A stretch of DNA of 7,747 nt from Spirochaetota bacterium (GTDB lineage Bacteria; Spirochaetota; UBA12135; COTS27; JAFLEE01), in assembly GCA_017302015.1 (NCBI GenBank), contig JAFLEE010000144.1, forward strand, positions 1-7,747. Direction: 5' to 3'. Both the position numbers and the translations under genes were made by a program. Shown piece by piece: positions 1 to 7,747 of this stretch (position 1 is its first letter; each line of letters opens with the position of its first letter). The notes below the pieces were generated by a model. It did not search any database. It saw only the letters and a list, made by a program, of their open reading frames with translations, and was not told the origin of the DNA.

Positions 1-2426
<2,426 letters not shown>

Positions 2427-2431
2427 GGGGG

Positions 2432-2440
2432 ATTATAGCA
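2432..2440 (-). promoter_or_regulatory. Extended -10 promoter of secA, apparently leaderless
   Basis: Read on the minus strand this is TGCTATAAT, a perfect TATAAT -10 hexamer with the TG of an extended -10 one base upstream. No convincing -35 is visible 16-18 bases further upstream (GAAGCG, GGAAGC or GGGAAG), which fits the extended -10 class that can work without one. Only five C residues separate the hexamer from the secA ATG. Transcription normally starts about 6-8 bases after the -10, so the mRNA would begin at or just inside the start codon. That position is inferred, not shown. Confidence 0.6.
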
Positions 2441-2469
2441 TCCGGCCCCCGGGCGCTTCCCCCGATCCC

Positions 2470-2484
2470 CCCGGGAATCCCGGG
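2470..2484. repeat. Perfect CCCGGGA/TCCCGGG palindrome upstream of secA
   Basis: Two 7-base arms, CCCGGGA and TCCCGGG, flank a single central A. The centre lies about 51 bases upstream of the predicted secA transcription start, where activator or repressor sites are often found. Similar GGGA/TCCC palindromes occur at 4519-4532 and, degenerate, at 4612-4622. In such GC-rich DNA a chance origin is quite possible. An operator role is a guess. Confidence 0.35.
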
Positions 2485-2535
2485 AAAAAACGCAACCATC
2501 GGCCTCGACGGCGAGCGCCCCTTCGGCGCGGGGGA

Positions 2536-3801
2536 TCAGCCGATGAGTTCCTTGCCCGCGTCCTCGAAGTAGGCGTTCTTGGCCTTCACCTGGGGGAACT
2601 TACCCTTGGCCCACTCGCTCAAATAGCCCTGGCCGTTCGTCCGCTGGAGGCGGGTGTGGGCGGCCAGGATGCGCGCGCCCCGCGTGAACGACGGCACCAC
2701 CGGGAGCAGCTCGGGCGCGTCGAAGTCGTCGACGCGCTTGAGGCCGGGGCCGTTCATCTCGGTGCCGATGCCGATGGGGAGCCCGCGCTCGTCGGCCTTG
2801 CGCACGATCTCGTGGAGGAGGGCGACCTTCTTCTTGCGCGTCTCGGGATCGGCGATGTTCCAGTTGCGGTCGGGGACGATGTTGAGGGCGGCGGCGCCCT
2901 GCTTCATCTCGGTATCCATGAGTTCGTCGACGGCGCCCTCGCCGGCGCTGGTGCCGTCGAGCCAGGTCATCATGGGGATGGCCTTCTGTGCCTGGATGAA
3001 GCGGTTGACCTCGGCGACGGCCGGGAAGGTCTCGCGCGTGGGCGCTTGGTAGCCGACGCCGCCCTTCTTCATGGTCTTCCCGCGGATGAGGGCCTGGATC
3101 TTCCCGGGGTCGGCGCTGGCTTTCGCCCCGTCGGGGCCGAGTTTGCCCGCCCAAAATTGGGCGCGTTCCGCGTCGCCGGGGAAGACCTGGCGGGACTTGT
3201 CGTCGTAGGCCTGGCAGATATGGCGCTCGGTGGCGACGCCCTTGGGGGTGAGGGGAAGCACATCGCGTTCGTAGTCCAGGCGGACCGGGTCGAGGAAGGC
3301 GTTGACCTTGGCGATGAGGTCGCGGTTGCGCTTGCCCGCGCCATCGGCCATGCCCTTAAAGAAGGCCTGGAAGGAGGGATCGGTGAGGGCGCTCTGGACG
3401 AAGCCCGTGCCCATGTGGTAGGTGACCCCGGGTTCGCCGGGGGAATTGAGTTCCCGGGTGGAGAACTCGGGGAGGAAGCAGCGCGTCTCGAAACCGGCGA
3501 CCACCGGCAAGCCCAGGAGTTCCGCGGCCTCGAAGAACTCGTCGACCCCGTCGAGCACGTCGAAATCCACGAGCCCCGCGGCGGCGAGGCCCATGCGCTT
3601 GGCCATCCACACGATGCCGTAGGGCGAAAGGCCTTCGGCGTTATAACTGTAGAACGAATGGCAATGCAGGTTGAAGGCCATGAGCGGGCGCTTCGGGAAA
3701 CTCATGGTGCGGGCCTGGGCGGCGAGGGCGGAGAGGGCGTGGCGGCGGGTGCCCAGGTCGAAATGGTTGAGGTCTTTTTCGAGGGAGGCGAGATCGGTCA
3801 T
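2536..3801 (-). CDS. PHP-domain protein with altered metal site, function unknown
   Basis: This 421-residue protein is a divergent member of the PHP (polymerase and histidinol phosphatase) superfamily, whose members hydrolyse phosphoesters at a multi-metal site. The first motif is intact (FNLHCHSFYSYN, H46 and H48), followed by SPYGIVWMAKRMGLAAAGL. The second motif, normally T-D-H-D, reads VDFD (78-81), so the usual histidine is Phe80. AGFET (102-106) supplies the expected glutamate. TERHICQAY (191-199) resembles the RPHIA-type insert of the COG0613/TrpH-like PHP proteins. H382 in ILAAHTRL and the GIGTEMNG stretch (344-351) may be the later motifs, though their alignment is uncertain. An N-terminal helical stretch of about 40 residues precedes the PHP core. 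There is no signal peptide or membrane segment, so it should be cytosolic. It starts 3 bases after the ApaG-YccV gene stop and is clearly its operon partner. Substrate unknown; it may be a phosphoesterase or an inactive relative. Confidence 0.85.
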   Translation of the reverse strand: MTDLASLEKDLNHFDLGTRRHALSALAAQARTMSFPKRPLMAFNLHCHSFYSYNAEGLSPYGIVWMAKRMGLAAAGLVDFDVLDGVDEFFEAAELLGLPVVAGFETRCFLPEFSTRELNSPGEPGVTYHMGTGFVQSALTDPSFQAFFKGMADGAGKRNRDLIAKVNAFLDPVRLDYERDVLPLTPKGVATERHICQAYDDKSRQVFPGDAERAQFWAGKLGPDGAKASADPGKIQALIRGKTMKKGGVGYQAPTRETFPAVAEVNRFIQAQKAIPMMTWLDGTSAGEGAVDELMDTEMKQGAAALNIVPDRNWNIADPETRKKKVALLHEIVRKADERGLPIGIGTEMNGPGLKRVDDFDAPELLPVVPSFTRGARILAAHTRLQRTNGQGYLSEWAKGKFPQVKAKNAYFEDAGKELIG

Positions 3802-3804
3802 GGT

Positions 3805-4512
3805 TTATCCTTTTTTGAGGTCGTCCCAGGTTTTTCGGTTGCGTCGGTAGGCGCCCTCGTCTTCCCCGTCGAAGAAGACGGCGATGAGCGGGTGGCGGAT
3901 GCCCTCTTCGAACTCGGCGGATTCGATCTGGTCCTCCGGGCAATAGGCGACCCGGTCGCTGCCGTCGGGGAGCAGGTGGTACCAGGGCCGGTTGCGGGGG
4001 GGAGCGCCGGGTTGGGAGGCGAGGAAGGCGTCATCCCGACGGCATTCCAGGTCGTAATCGGCGACCACCGCCCTGAAATCCAGCAGGCGATGGCGCACCA
4101 CCGCGCCGCGGCGGAAGCGGTTGGCCGGGAATTCCCGGAGGTTATGGGCGAGGTAGAAGCGCCCCACGGCCACGCTGAGGCTGCGGCCCTCGTCATCTTC
4201 CATCCGGTAGGCGCCTTCCATGGTGCCGAAATCCGTGGGGAGTTGGCAATAACTATGGTACTCGTGGGTGCCGCCCGGGGCGAGGACCGGGCAGCGCCCC
4301 AGCACGCCGCGGCCGCGGATCTCGCGGCGGTCGCCGTCGGAATCGATGATGAGCCATTCCCGTTCTTGGAGCGTCAGGGTCTGGGGCCCCGTATTCTCGA
4401 GGCGGATGCGGTACCCGTAGAGGAATTGCCCGGTCGCGGGGTCGGAATAGTCCTCGAGGAAGGCCGTCCAGACCTGGATGCGGACCCCCGCGGTGGTGGT
4501 ATCAGAGCCCAT
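3805..4512 (-). CDS. ApaG (DUF525) and HspQ/YccV-like domain fusion protein
   Basis: This 235-residue protein joins two domains. Residues about 8-122 form an ApaG/DUF525 beta-sandwich: RIQVWTAFLEDYSD, then YGYRIRLENTGPQTLTLQEREWLIIDSDG, the glycine motif GRGVLG (67-72), and DFGTMEGAYRMEDDEG. Residues about 134-224 form a YccV/HspQ-like hemimethylated-DNA-binding-type domain: RRGAVVRHRLLDFRAVVADYD, RPWYHLLPDG (175-184), then HPLIAVFFDGEDEGAYRR. ApaG proteins have been tied to Co2+ sensitivity, but their biochemistry is poorly defined. HspQ is known as a small Lon protease cofactor. In eukaryotes both domains occur together in POLDIP2, in the opposite order. The ATG at 4512 is chosen because it starts just before the ApaG core; reading further up to 4644 adds only a proline-rich, low-complexity stretch. 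A clear Shine-Dalgarno is absent. The gene leads an operon with the PHP gene and is divergent from dnaN. Domain calls are firm; function is open. Confidence 0.9.
   Translation of the reverse strand: MGSDTTTAGVRIQVWTAFLEDYSDPATGQFLYGYRIRLENTGPQTLTLQEREWLIIDSDGDRREIRGRGVLGRCPVLAPGGTHEYHSYCQLPTDFGTMEGAYRMEDDEGRSLSVAVGRFYLAHNLREFPANRFRRGAVVRHRLLDFRAVVADYDLECRRDDAFLASQPGAPPRNRPWYHLLPDGSDRVAYCPEDQIESAEFEEGIRHPLIAVFFDGEDEGAYRRNRKTWDDLKKG
3808..3813 (-). promoter_or_regulatory. Ribosome binding site of the PHP gene, inside the upstream gene
   Basis: On the minus strand the last codons of the ApaG-YccV gene read AAA AAA GGA TAA, then ACC and the ATG of the PHP gene. AAAGGA therefore serves as both the end of one coding region and the Shine-Dalgarno of the next, six bases from the start. 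This fixes the PHP start at 3801 and argues for translational coupling. Confidence 0.7.
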
Positions 4513-4518
4513 GGGAGG

Positions 4519-4532
4519 CCGGGATTTCCCGG
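4519..4532. repeat. CCGGGA/TCCCGG palindrome upstream of the ApaG-YccV gene
   Basis: Six-base arms CCGGGA and TCCCGG are separated by TT, just 7 bases upstream of the ATG at 4512. It resembles the palindrome upstream of secA. In the mRNA it could form a small hairpin near the ribosome entry site, which would matter because no Shine-Dalgarno is present. This is inference, and chance is plausible in this base composition. Confidence 0.3.
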
Positions 4533-4583
4533 GGGGGAGGAGGGCGGGGGACCGTGGATTCGGGGTGGGGGCGGGGCATGGGG
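4531..4583 (+). other. Two adjacent G-quadruplex-type G-tract clusters
   Basis: On the plus strand the first cluster (4531-4550) has a run of seven G, then GG, GGG and GGGGG with short loops. The second (4562-4583) has runs of 4, 5, 4 and 4 G separated by T, C and CAT, a textbook four-tract motif with loops of 1, 1 and 3. The plus strand is the template strand for the ApaG-YccV gene, and the clusters lie about 80-130 bases upstream of the predicted dnaN transcription start. Folding is predicted from the pattern only. Confidence 0.55.
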
Positions 4584-4627
4584 CCGGAACGGGGTAAAAC
4601 TTGGTTTTTCTCGGGTTTCCCGGCGTG

Positions 4628-4657
4628 TTGCCAGAAGGACCCATTCAATTTTACAAT
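4628..4657 (+). promoter_or_regulatory. Sigma-70-type promoter of dnaN
   Basis: TTGCCA (4628-4633) and TACAAT (4652-4657) are separated by 18 bases, each with one mismatch to the sigma-70 consensus. Transcription would begin near 4664, giving dnaN a leader of only about 15 bases, just enough to include its ribosome binding site at 4667. The AT-rich stretch around the -10 stands out sharply from the GC-rich surroundings. Confidence 0.65.
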
Positions 4658-4666
4658 AAAAAAAAT

Positions 4667-4672
4667 GGGGAG
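4667..4672 (+). promoter_or_regulatory. Ribosome binding site fixing the dnaN TTG start
   Basis: GGGGAG lies six bases before TTG at 4679, the first codon of the conserved clamp N-terminus (KFTCQKEDLL). The open frame continues upstream to an ATG at 4601, but that reading lies upstream of the predicted promoter and has no clamp similarity, so the TTG is preferred. A tiny ATG frame of five codons (4665-4682) overlaps the site. Confidence 0.75.
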
Positions 4673-4678
4673 TCCGGA

Positions 4679-5803
4679 TTGAAGTTCACCTGTCAAAAAG
4701 AAGACCTGCTACGGGTTTTTTCCGCCGGAAAATCCATCACCGGGTCCAAGACCAATTTTTCCATCCTGTCCAATCTCCTTTTCGAGACAAAGGGCGAGGA
4801 CGCGGTGACCATCAAGGCCTCCAACGTCGACACCACCCTCGAGGCCCTCATCCCCGCCAAGGTCGCCGAGGCGGGCTCCATCACCATCGTCCAGGACAAG
4901 CTGGCCAAGATCGTCGGCCAACTCCCCACCGCCGAGGTGCTCTTCGAACTCGACAAGGGCAACGCGGTGAAGGTGCGCAGCCTCGATAAGAAGCGCGACG
5001 CCAAGGCGGTCATCATCGGCGCGCCCAAGGCCGATTTCCCCGACATCCCCGACTTCCCCGCCGGCGGCAAGACCCTCACCGTCGACATGCTCTATTTCCG
5101 CAAGATGATCCAGAAGACGCTCTTCGCCGTGGCGGAGAGCAGCGCCAATTACACCCTCAACGGCGTGCTCTTCGAATCCGCCGGCGGCCTCATGAAGATG
5201 GTCGCCATCGACGGCCGCCGCCTCGCCATCATCCAGGCCCCGCTGCCGGGCAAGGACGAGCCCGAGTTCTCCCTCATCATCCCCCGGGGCGTGCTGCAGC
5301 AGCTCCTCGACATGATCCACGGCGAGGGGCCCCTCACCGTCGCCGCCACCGAGAACCGGGTGCACTTCCGCATGGAGCGCTTCACCCTCTCCTCCAACGT
5401 CCTCACGGGCAAGTTCCCCAACTACAGCATGTTCATCCCCGCCCAGCACCAGCACGGTTTCGTGGTGAACACCGCCGAACTGCGCGGGGCCATCGGCCTC
5501 GCCGCCGTGCTCGCCGAGGGCGACAGCCAGAAGATGCTGTGGAACCTCTCGGGCAACGCGCTCAACGTGTCGGCCCAGAACACCGACTACGGCAAATCCG
5601 AGGAGACCCTCTTCGTCCAGTACAAGGGCGAGGACCAGTCCATCGGCATCAACTACAAGTTGATGAACGACATCCTCAAGGAGATCGAGACGGAAGAGGC
5701 CGAGTTCCACTTCAACAACGCCCTCTCCCCCATCCTCATCCGCGAGAAGGACCGCAAGGAATACTTCTTCATCATCATGCCGATGCGCCTGGACAACGCG
5801 TAG
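4679..5803 (+). CDS. dnaN: DNA polymerase III beta sliding clamp
   Basis: DnaN forms the ring-shaped dimer that encircles DNA and tethers DNA polymerase III and many repair factors. The 374-residue product is of normal family length (about 365-380) and has the three repeated clamp domains, roughly 1-120, 130-250 and 255-374. Recognisable landmarks are the N-terminal KFTCQKEDLLRVFSAGKSI, YTLNGVLFES (158-167), AIDGRRLAII (176-185), GKFPNYSMFIP (244-254) and the C-terminal EYFFIIMPMRL (361-371), which contributes to the peptide-binding pocket. Translation starts at TTG with a good Shine-Dalgarno. It is first in a cluster with recF, dciA and ribD, with a 54-bp gap before recF. dnaA is not adjacent on the upstream side, where the divergent ApaG-YccV gene lies. 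Confidence 0.98.
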   Translation: MKFTCQKEDLLRVFSAGKSITGSKTNFSILSNLLFETKGEDAVTIKASNVDTTLEALIPAKVAEAGSITIVQDKLAKIVGQLPTAEVLFELDKGNAVKVRSLDKKRDAKAVIIGAPKADFPDIPDFPAGGKTLTVDMLYFRKMIQKTLFAVAESSANYTLNGVLFESAGGLMKMVAIDGRRLAIIQAPLPGKDEPEFSLIIPRGVLQQLLDMIHGEGPLTVAATENRVHFRMERFTLSSNVLTGKFPNYSMFIPAQHQHGFVVNTAELRGAIGLAAVLAEGDSQKMLWNLSGNALNVSAQNTDYGKSEETLFVQYKGEDQSIGINYKLMNDILKEIETEEAEFHFNNALSPILIREKDRKEYFFIIMPMRLDNA

Positions 5804-5857
5804 GGCCCGCCGGCCCCGGGATCGCCCCGAACCCGCCGCCCCCCAGGAAACACGGCC

Positions 5858-6970
5858 GTGCGCCTCTCGTCCCTCCATCTCGTCCATTTCCGCTCCTACG
5901 CCTCCTGCGACCTGGCGTTCCCGGCGCGCTATAACCTCTTCACCGGCGCCAACGGCCAGGGGAAGACCAACCTCATCGAGGCCATCTATTATTGCTCGGC
6001 GCTGCGCTCCTTCCGCGCCCACAACGCCCAGGACTGCATCCAGCACGGGCGGCCCTTCTTCCACCTCCAGGCGGAATGGGAAGACGATGCGGTGCGGCAC
6101 GACCTGGCCATCCACCACGCGCCCTCGGGCCGCACGATCCGCCTCGACCAGAAGCCGCTGCCCTCGGCGCGCCGCCACGCCCGGCGCTTCCCCGTGCTCT
6201 TCCTCTCGCCCCAGGATACCGCGCTGGCGTGGGGCGCCCCCGCCCTGCGCCGGGATTGGTTCGATCGCCTGCTCTCCCTGATGAAGGATTCCTACGGGGA
6301 GACGCTCGCTTCCTATGAGAAGACCCTGCGCCAGAGGAACCGCGAACTGAAGCAGGGCGGCACGGGCGAACTCTGGAACGGGCCCCTGGCCGAGGCGGGC
6401 TGCCGCCTGGTCAACGCGCGCCGGTCCTTCCTCGCCGCGGTGCGCACGCGGTTCCAGGCCGCCTTCCACCGCTTCTTCGAGCCCGGCGAAGCGGTCGGGG
6501 ACCTGGCCTACCTCATCCGCCATGACGAAGACCGGGGGCCCGAACCCTTGGACGAGGCCCGCTTCCTCGAGCGCCTCGCCTCCTGCGCCGCGCGCGACCG
6601 GGCCACGGCCACCACGGGCTTCGGTCCCCATAAGGACGACTTCGCCTTCCTCCTCGGCGACCGGCCGGTGCGGGAGCACGCCTCCCAGGGGCAGACGCGC
6701 CTCTTCGTCTACGCCCTGCAATGGACGGTGCACGAGTACTTGGCCCGCGCCCTCGGTCGCCGACCGATCCTCCTGGTCGACGATATCTTCTCCGACCTCG
6801 ACGAGAAGCGGACCCAACTCCTGTTCGAGGGCCTGCGCGAGGCCCCCCAGGTCTTCATCGCCTCGGCCAACGAGGTCCTCGTGCGCGCCTGGCTCGGAGA
6901 TTACGAGCGCTTCGAGATCCGTGGGGGGAGCGCCCAGGCGATGGCGAGGCCCGTCCATGTCCTCGAATGA
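5858..6970 (+). CDS. recF: RecF, DNA gap repair ATPase
   Basis: RecF is an SMC-like ABC ATPase that works with RecO and RecR to load RecA at single-strand gaps and stalled forks. The 370-residue protein shows the expected order: LHLVHFRSY near the N-terminus, Walker A GANGQGKT (30-37), FPVLFLSPQDTALAWGAPALRRDWFD (111-136) typical of the lid region, the helical arm to about residue 240, TGFGPHKDDF (253-262), the ABC signature ASQGQTR (275-281) and Walker B ILLVDDIFSDLD (304-315). The start is GTG, with AGGA nine bases upstream. Its last 14 bases overlap the start of dciA, so both are likely translated from one mRNA with dnaN. All key ATPase residues are present, so it should be active. Confidence 0.97.
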   Translation: MRLSSLHLVHFRSYASCDLAFPARYNLFTGANGQGKTNLIEAIYYCSALRSFRAHNAQDCIQHGRPFFHLQAEWEDDAVRHDLAIHHAPSGRTIRLDQKPLPSARRHARRFPVLFLSPQDTALAWGAPALRRDWFDRLLSLMKDSYGETLASYEKTLRQRNRELKQGGTGELWNGPLAEAGCRLVNARRSFLAAVRTRFQAAFHRFFEPGEAVGDLAYLIRHDEDRGPEPLDEARFLERLASCAARDRATATTGFGPHKDDFAFLLGDRPVREHASQGQTRLFVYALQWTVHEYLARALGRRPILLVDDIFSDLDEKRTQLLFEGLREAPQVFIASANEVLVRAWLGDYERFEIRGGSAQAMARPVHVLE

Positions 6971-7565
6971 GCCGGGGCGGGGCGGGCGGCCCGAGTTCCG
7001 CACCCCCGCCGATTTCGCCCGCCAATTCGAGGCGCGCTACCGAGAGATGGCAGGGGCCGCTTCGGCGGTGGCGTTCTGGCGCAAGGCCGTCGGGCCCGTG
7101 ATCGCGCGCCAGACGCGGGCGAAGTCCCTCAAGAACGGGGTGCTCACGGTGGCGGTGCACGACCCGGCGTGGATGGCCGAATTGGGCCTCGAACGCGGCC
7201 GTCTCCTGGCCCGCTACCAGGCCGAATTGCCGGCAGCGGGGGTCCAGGAGATCCGCCTCTTCCTGGAACGGGCCGCGCCGGGGTTCGACCCGAGCGCCTA
7301 CAAGCCGCCGCCTTCCTTCTCCCTCGCGGGGATCCCCGAACCCGAACTCCCCCCACTGGCCCCGCTCGCAGACGACGCGCTGCACGCTTCCCTCGAACGC
7401 CTGCGCCGTACGACGAAACGCATCGAGAGGTGGCGGGAACTCCACGCGGGGGAAGATCCCTGGGCCACCCCGGTGATCCCGCCGACGCCGAAGGTTAGCG
7501 ATGCGCCTTTCTTTTTCCCCGAAAGCGGGGTGGTCTCCGATTTCCTCGACCCGGGGGACGGCTGA
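6957..7565 (+). CDS. dciA: DUF721/DciA-family protein, predicted replicative helicase loader
   Basis: DciA (DUF721) is the widespread bacterial factor that assists loading of the replicative helicase DnaB, taking the role DnaC or DnaI has in a few lineages. The conserved domain covers about residues 17-108: FARQFEARYREMAG, FWRKAVGPVIARQTRAKSLKNGVLTVAVHDPAWMAEL (40-76) and the LLARYQAELPAAGVQEIRLFL stretch that closes the domain. Residues 109-202 are an extension, first proline-rich, then a basic helical segment (about 140-164, SLERLRRTTKRIERWRELHA), ending in an acidic tail. The ATG at 6957 has GAGG seven bases upstream and starts inside recF, a position typical for this family. Its stop shares a base with the ribD start (TGATG). 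The family call is firm. The helicase-loading role is inferred from the family. Confidence 0.88.
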   Translation: MSSNEPGRGGRPEFRTPADFARQFEARYREMAGAASAVAFWRKAVGPVIARQTRAKSLKNGVLTVAVHDPAWMAELGLERGRLLARYQAELPAAGVQEIRLFLERAAPGFDPSAYKPPPSFSLAGIPEPELPPLAPLADDALHASLERLRRTTKRIERWRELHAGEDPWATPVIPPTPKVSDAPFFFPESGVVSDFLDPGDG

Positions 7566-7747
7566 TGGATGGCGCCCGCGCCCGGGTTTTTTTCGCCGCC
7601 GCCCTGGAAGAGGCCCGATCCGCAAAGGGTTTCTCCCGGCCGAACCCCGCCGTGGGGGCCGTGATCGTGCACGCCGGGGAGATCATCGCCCGCGGCCGCA
7701 CCCGGGAGCCCGGAAAGGCCCATGCGGAGGTGGATGCCCTGGCCCGG
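7565..7747 (+). CDS. ribD: RibD riboflavin biosynthesis deaminase (N-terminal part, cut by window edge)
   Basis: RibD converts the first intermediate after GTP cyclohydrolase II by deaminating the pyrimidine ring (N-terminal domain) and reducing the ribose (C-terminal domain). Only the first 61 codons are present. They show the family signature RPNPAVGAVIV (about 25-35) and the zinc-binding H-A-E of HAEVDAL (53-59), with the conserved glutamate as proton shuttle. PNPxVG separates it from tRNA adenosine deaminase TadA, which has a different motif there. The ATG overlaps the dciA stop by one base and has GGGGGA six bases upstream. The reductase domain and any further rib genes lie beyond the window, so completeness cannot be judged. 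Confidence 0.88.
   Translation, partial: MDGARARVFFAAALEEARSAKGFSRPNPAVGAVIVHAGEIIARGRTREPGKAHAEVDALAR

Larger units (their letters stand above)
4513..4678. other. Divergent intergenic region between ApaG-YccV and dnaN
   Basis: This region must hold the start signals for both transcription units. Its left part (4531-4596) is strongly G-rich on the plus strand and its right part (4647-4665) is A/T-rich. A dnaN promoter is readable on the plus strand. For the minus strand only a TAAAAT -10-like hexamer (4653-4648) without a good -35 is seen, which would overlap the dnaN -10 and give the fusion gene a leader of about 130 bases. No DnaA boxes (TTATNCACA), origin-like iterons or RNA gene are visible. 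Confidence 0.7.

Noticed and set aside
2446-2481. Minus-strand G runs upstream of secA as a third quadruplex motif
   Set aside because: Four runs exist, but one loop is 8 bases and another 6 bases, so the pattern is much weaker than that at 4562-4583.
2485-2529. Possible terminator after the PHP gene: a GCGCC/GGCGC hairpin (2529-2515 on the minus strand) and a TTTTTT run (2490-2485)
   Set aside because: The hairpin and the T run are about 24 bases apart and the stem nearer the T run is imperfect, so it does not form a normal intrinsic terminator.
4513-4644. N-terminal extension of the ApaG-YccV gene to an ATG at 4644
   Set aside because: The 44 extra residues are proline-rich and without similarity, and the ApaG core begins right after the ATG at 4512.
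4513-4678. Replication origin next to dnaN
   Set aside because: No DnaA boxes or iterons are visible. The change in G/C strand bias here is explained by the divergent genes, since both coding strands are C-rich.
5803-5816. GGGCC-CGCC-GGCCC hairpin just after the dnaN stop
   Set aside because: The stem is only 5 bp with no T run, and recF follows closely in the same direction. It is expected by chance in such GC-rich DNA.
6967-7101. ATGA overlap start at the recF stop as the start of the next gene
   Set aside because: That frame ends at 7101 and shows no family similarity. The DUF721 frame starts at 6957 with a good ribosome binding site.

Overview
The window is GC-rich bacterial chromosomal DNA of a housekeeping kind. 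Third codon positions are mostly G or C, with a marked preference for C-ending codons such as CTC, ATC, GCC and TTC. There is no sign of phage, insertion sequences, CRISPR, tRNA or rRNA. The genes (SecA, DnaN, RecF, DciA, RibD, ApaG) place it in Bacteria, but I cannot name the phylum from the sequence alone. The unit dnaN-recF-DUF721/dciA, with dciA as the helicase-loader family, occurs in many phyla.

The layout is two divergent groups separated by an intergenic region at 4513-4678. On the minus strand, reading leftward, there is a two-gene operon. Its first gene (4512-3805) is an ApaG domain fused to an HspQ/YccV-like domain. Its second (3801-2536) is a PHP-domain protein whose metal site looks incomplete, and its ribosome binding site lies in the last codons of the fusion gene. 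After a 109-bp gap comes secA (2426 to beyond base 1), the preprotein translocase ATPase. SecA appears to be read from its own extended -10 promoter, placed so close to the ATG that the mRNA would be leaderless or nearly so.

On the plus strand a compact cluster runs rightward: dnaN (beta clamp, TTG start), recF (gap repair and clamp-associated ATPase), dciA (DUF721 helicase loader) and the first 61 codons of ribD (riboflavin deaminase). recF and dciA overlap by 14 bp, and dciA and ribD share one base (TGATG), so translation is probably coupled. dnaA is not directly upstream of dnaN; the divergent ApaG-YccV gene sits there instead, and I see no DnaA boxes.

The most notable item is the ApaG-YccV fusion. 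The same two domains, in the opposite order, make up the eukaryotic protein POLDIP2, and in most bacteria they are separate proteins (ApaG and HspQ). Other points worth a second look are two adjacent G-quadruplex-type G-tract clusters upstream of the fusion gene, similar GGGA/TCCC palindromes near the promoters, the altered PHP active site, and the apparently leaderless secA.
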